A stretch of 7,758 nucleotides of DNA from Victivallales bacterium (GTDB lineage Bacteria; Verrucomicrobiota; Lentisphaeria; Oligosphaerales; Oligosphaeraceae): NCBI GenBank assembly GCA_900771165.1, contig CAAGMX010000035.1, positions 1-7,758 of the forward strand. Direction: 5' to 3'. How positions within the stretch are numbered: position 1 is the stretch's first letter; every line of letters begins with the position of its first letter. The position numbers were made by a program, and so were the translations under genes. The notes beneath the pieces were generated by a model, which was not told the DNA's origin, ran no database searches, and saw nothing but the letters and a program-made list of their open reading frames with translations. Shown here in pieces: positions 5,720 to 7,758 of the stretch.

Positions 5720-7156
5720 ATGAGCCGACACACCAAGGAACAGTTGATCGCCCTGCTGGCCCCCGTGAACCAGGAACATCTCCTCCGCTTCTGGGACACC
5801 CTCTCCCCTCAGGAACAGGATGATCTAGGAGACCAGATCACCGCCATCGACTGGCCGGAAGTCCTCGGCTGGTACAACCAGGTCCAGAATGCCGGCGACG
5901 CCCCGGCCATCCCCTTTGACCAGCTTTCCCCCGCCCCCTATCTCCCCCTGCGCCCGGAGACCCCGGAGCAGGAGGCCCTCTACCGCCAGGCCCTGGCGAA
6001 GGGCCAGGAGCTGCTGCGCCAGGGCAAGGTAGCCGGCTTCACCGTGGCCGGAGGCCAGGGAACCCGGCTGGGCTACAACGGCCCCAAGGGAACGTACCGC
6101 TTCTCCCCCCTCCGGAACAAGGCCCTCTTCCAGTATTTCGCCGAGGGCATCCTCCGGAACATGGAAAAATATGGCTGCGTCATTCCCTGGTATATCATGA
6201 CCAGCCCCGCCAACCACCAGCAGACCCTGGACTTCTTCCAGGAAAACCAATACTTCGGCCTCACCCCGGAAAATGTCCGCTTCTTCATCCAGGGACAGCT
6301 TCCCGGCTTCGACCAGGAAGGAAAGGCCCTCCTGGAAGCCCCCGGCAAACTGGCCCTCTTCGCCAACGGACACGGCGGCACCCTGGCCGCCCTCCGGGAT
6401 TCCGGAACCCTGGACGACATGGAGACCAGAGGCGTGGAATATCTCTCCTACTGGCAGGTGGACAACCCCATGGTGGCCCTCTTCGACCCCCTCTTCCTGG
6501 GACTCCACTGCCTCACCGGCTCCCAGATGAGCTCCCGCGCCCTCATCAAACGGGACCCCATGGAAAAACTGGGACACTTCTGCCTGCTGGAAGGCAAGAC
6601 CATGATCGTGGAATACTCCGACATGCCCGGCGACCTCCTTCAGAAAACCGATGACCAGGGACGCCTCACCTTCCGCGCTGGCTCCCCCGCCATCCATGTG
6701 ATCTCCCGGGAGTTCATCCGCTCCCTGACCCGGGGCAGCCTGGCCCTCGCTCCCCATCGGGCCCTGAAGAAAATCCCCTTCGTGGCCCAGGACGGCACAC
6801 AGGTGACTCCCGAAGCCCCCAATGGCATCAAGCTGGAATTCTTCATCTTCGACGCCCTCCCCTTCGCCCACTCCCCCCTGATTCTGGAGGCCGACCGCCA
6901 GGAACAGTTCGCCGCCATCAAGAACGCCCAGGGCAGCGACTCCCCCGACTCCTGCCGACGGGATCTCCAGAACCGCTGGGCCGCCTGGCTCCAGCAGGCC
7001 GGCGTCTCCCTGCCCCGCAAGGGCGACGGCTCCCTGGATGTCACCCTGGAACTCTCCCCCCGCCGCGTCATCTGCCCCCAGGATGTCCAGGAACTCCTGG
7101 AACAGGGAGCCATCCCCCGGGATTGGAAGCCCGGTGACACCTTCGCCCTGGATTGA
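5720..7156 (+). CDS. UDP-N-acetylhexosamine pyrophosphorylase-like (UAP/UDPGP type 1 family)
   Basis: A 478-residue uridylyltransferase of the eukaryote-like UAP family, which makes UDP-GlcNAc or UDP-GalNAc from UTP and the hexosamine 1-phosphate, releasing pyrophosphate. Signatures in order: an N-terminal helical segment, VAGGQGTRLG (109-118, the UTP-binding loop), GPKGTY (121-126), MTSPANHQQTLDFF (160-173), FANGHGG (214-220, uridine/sugar site), YWQVDNP (244-250), EYSDMP (298-303), NGIKLEFFIFDALPFA (368-383) and FAAIKNAQGSDSP (397-409, the conserved Lys-Asn). Length and motif order match full-length UAP, so the gene is complete. UDP-glucose pyrophosphorylase activity is the main alternative, but the KLEFFIFD segment favours UAP. 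ATG 5720 has a C-rich leader with no Shine-Dalgarno. The product would supply UDP-HexNAc for peptidoglycan and lipid A. It heads a tight group with a small unknown gene and an LpxL-like gene. Confidence 0.9.
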   Translation: MSRHTKEQLIALLAPVNQEHLLRFWDTLSPQEQDDLGDQITAIDWPEVLGWYNQVQNAGDAPAIPFDQLSPAPYLPLRPETPEQEALYRQALAKGQELLRQGKVAGFTVAGGQGTRLGYNGPKGTYRFSPLRNKALFQYFAEGILRNMEKYGCVIPWYIMTSPANHQQTLDFFQENQYFGLTPENVRFFIQGQLPGFDQEGKALLEAPGKLALFANGHGGTLAALRDSGTLDDMETRGVEYLSYWQVDNPMVALFDPLFLGLHCLTGSQMSSRALIKRDPMEKLGHFCLLEGKTMIVEYSDMPGDLLQKTDDQGRLTFRAGSPAIHVISREFIRSLTRGSLALAPHRALKKIPFVAQDGTQVTPEAPNGIKLEFFIFDALPFAHSPLILEADRQEQFAAIKNAQGSDSPDSCRRDLQNRWAAWLQQAGVSLPRKGDGSLDVTLELSPRRVICPQDVQELLEQGAIPRDWKPGDTFALD

Positions 7157-7165
7157 TTGCCCCCC

Positions 7166-7504
7166 ATGCGCTTCTGCTTTACTCTGGATTTTCCCCTCTC
7201 CGACTTGGCCATCCAGCCCCAGGCCGTGGCGGAGGCCCTGCTGAAGGCCTGCCAGCGCCATGCCCCCGCCAGGCTCCTGACCCTCCTCCCCTTGGAAGAC
7301 CGCTTCCTGGTGGTCTGCCAGCCCCTGGACACCCCGGAGCAAACCACCCGGGAGGTGCAAGTAGACTGTCTTTTCGACGCCTCCCCCGAGGCGTTGAAGG
7401 CGCTGGTGCGGCAGCGGGAGGAGGGAGGGTACCTTCCCGTGGGGGTGATCTCCGATTTTTCGGAGGCCTCCGCTCCCCGGCGTTTCCTCATCGTCCAGCG
7501 CTAA
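7166..7504 (+). CDS. Small protein of unknown function between UAP and LpxL-like genes
   Basis: A 112-residue soluble protein I do not recognise with confidence. It has no signal peptide or membrane segment. The pattern suggests an alpha+beta fold: strand RFCFTLDF (2-9), amphipathic helix AVAEALLKACQRH (20-32), strands around ARLLTLLPLEDRFLVVC (35-51), helix SPEALKALVRQREEGG (73-88), strand LPVGVISDF (90-98) and final strand RRFLIVQR (105-112). The helix-Gly-Gly-strand and closing 'LIVQR' loosely recall small DUF4177-like proteins, but this is only a resemblance. ATG 7166 lies 9 bases after the UAP stop. A TTG at 7157, touching that stop, would add three residues and is less likely. The gene ends 13 bases before the LpxL-like GTG, so it is probably co-transcribed with both neighbours and may share an envelope role. 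Coding status is supported by spacing and codon pattern. Confidence 0.7.
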   Translation: MRFCFTLDFPLSDLAIQPQAVAEALLKACQRHAPARLLTLLPLEDRFLVVCQPLDTPEQTTREVQVDCLFDASPEALKALVRQREEGGYLPVGVISDFSEASAPRRFLIVQR

Positions 7505-7517
7505 TGCTCCTTCCTCC

Positions 7518-7758
7518 GTGTCCGCCTCCCGTCCCTCCATCCTACGCCGCCTGGGAGAAAAACTGGCCCTGTCTCTGGTGAGGCTGGCCACCCTGCTCTG
7601 GGGAAATCTCTCCCCCGCCGCCCAGCGCCGCCGGGCCCGCCTCCTCCTGTTCCTGGGGCGCCCCTTCCTCCGGCGCCAGGCCAGGGTGGCCCGGGCAAAT
7701 CTGGCCATCGCCTTCCCCCAGATGGACAAGAAGGAGCGCCGCACCCTGGAACGGGAAA
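7518..7758 (+). CDS. Lipid A late acyltransferase, LpxL/HtrB family (5' part, runs off window)
   Basis: The first 80 residues of an LpxL/HtrB-type lysophospholipid acyltransferase, an inner-membrane enzyme that adds a secondary acyl chain to lipid A precursors from acyl-ACP. The frame reads a short leader, a hydrophobic segment (KLALSLVRLATLLWGNLSP, 15-33), a basic stretch, then RVARANLAIAFPQMDKKERR (56-75), matching the family's conserved R-x-x-x-x-NLx-x-x-FP-x-x-x-x-x-ER signature. The catalytic HxxxxD/E motif lies beyond the window. The only near start in this frame is GTG 7518, 13 bases after the small gene's stop; no Shine-Dalgarno is visible and the leader is C/T-rich (CTCCTTCCTCC). The ATG at 7504 is in another frame and closes after 25 codons. 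Placement behind a UDP-HexNAc pyrophosphorylase fits lipid A synthesis. A PIM-type or other phospholipid acyltransferase of the same family is the alternative. Confidence 0.82.
   Translation, partial: MSASRPSILRRLGEKLALSLVRLATLLWGNLSPAAQRRRARLLLFLGRPFLRRQARVARANLAIAFPQMDKKERRTLERE

Noticed and set aside
7504..7581. ATG at 7504 overlapping the small gene's stop (TAATG) as start of the acyltransferase
   Set aside because: This frame ends after 25 codons at 7581; the acyltransferase signature is in the frame begun by GTG 7518.
5825..7744. 639-codon minus-strand open frame opposite the pyrophosphorylase and following genes
   Set aside because: Low-complexity Gly/Glu/Val-rich translation spanning three well-supported + strand genes; a composition shadow.
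1..7758. CRISPR arrays, tRNA or rRNA genes, insertion sequences, phage or toxin-antitoxin genes
   Set aside because: No spaced direct repeats, cloverleaf, terminal inverted repeats with transposase, or related coding motifs were seen on either strand.

Overview
The window is a compact, GC-rich stretch of bacterial chromosome. All eight recognisable gene families lie on the + strand, with strongly C-ending codons and short gaps. The lipid A-type genes (an LpxC-family deacetylase and the start of an LpxL/HtrB-family acyltransferase) point to an organism with an outer membrane. The eukaryote-like UDP-sugar pyrophosphorylase of the UAP/UDPGP type, the tandem Gfo/Idh/MocA oxidoreductases and the scarcity of Shine-Dalgarno sites would fit the PVC group (Verrucomicrobiota/Lentisphaerota/Planctomycetota). 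That placement is inference; no marker gene is present to prove it.

Layout. (1) 1-314: the 3' part of a hotdog-fold acyl-CoA thioesterase, followed by a hairpin plus T-run terminator. (2) 315-653: the only long gap, pyrimidine-rich and with strong inverted repeats. (3) 654-4802: a tightly packed unit of two closely related Gfo/Idh/MocA oxidoreductases, an LpxC-family deacetylase that overlaps the second by 4 bases, and a haloalkane-dehalogenase-like alpha/beta hydrolase that begins on the base after the deacetylase stop. (4) 4830-5651: a biotin-protein ligase without a DNA-binding domain. (5) 5652-5719: a short gap with a possible promoter. (6) 5720-7758: a UAP-type pyrophosphorylase, a small protein of unknown function and a truncated LpxL-like acyltransferase, in close succession.

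How they may work together. A UDP-HexNAc pyrophosphorylase, an LpxC-type deacetylase and an LpxL-type acyltransferase form a lipid A theme: sugar nucleotide supply, deacetylation and late acylation. Gfo/Idh/MocA enzymes oxidise sugars or sugar nucleotides, and one known branch (GnnA) oxidises UDP-GlcNAc for 3-amino lipid A. The packed oxidoreductase-oxidoreductase-deacetylase-hydrolase unit may therefore make or remodel an amino-sugar lipid or glycan.

The most unusual features are in this unit. The LpxC-like protein has a rearranged zinc-site helix (HxxxxD instead of HxxxD) and lacks the Asp equivalent to E. coli D246. The alpha/beta hydrolase has glycine where the nucleophile should be. Both may be pseudoenzymes or enzymes with altered chemistry.
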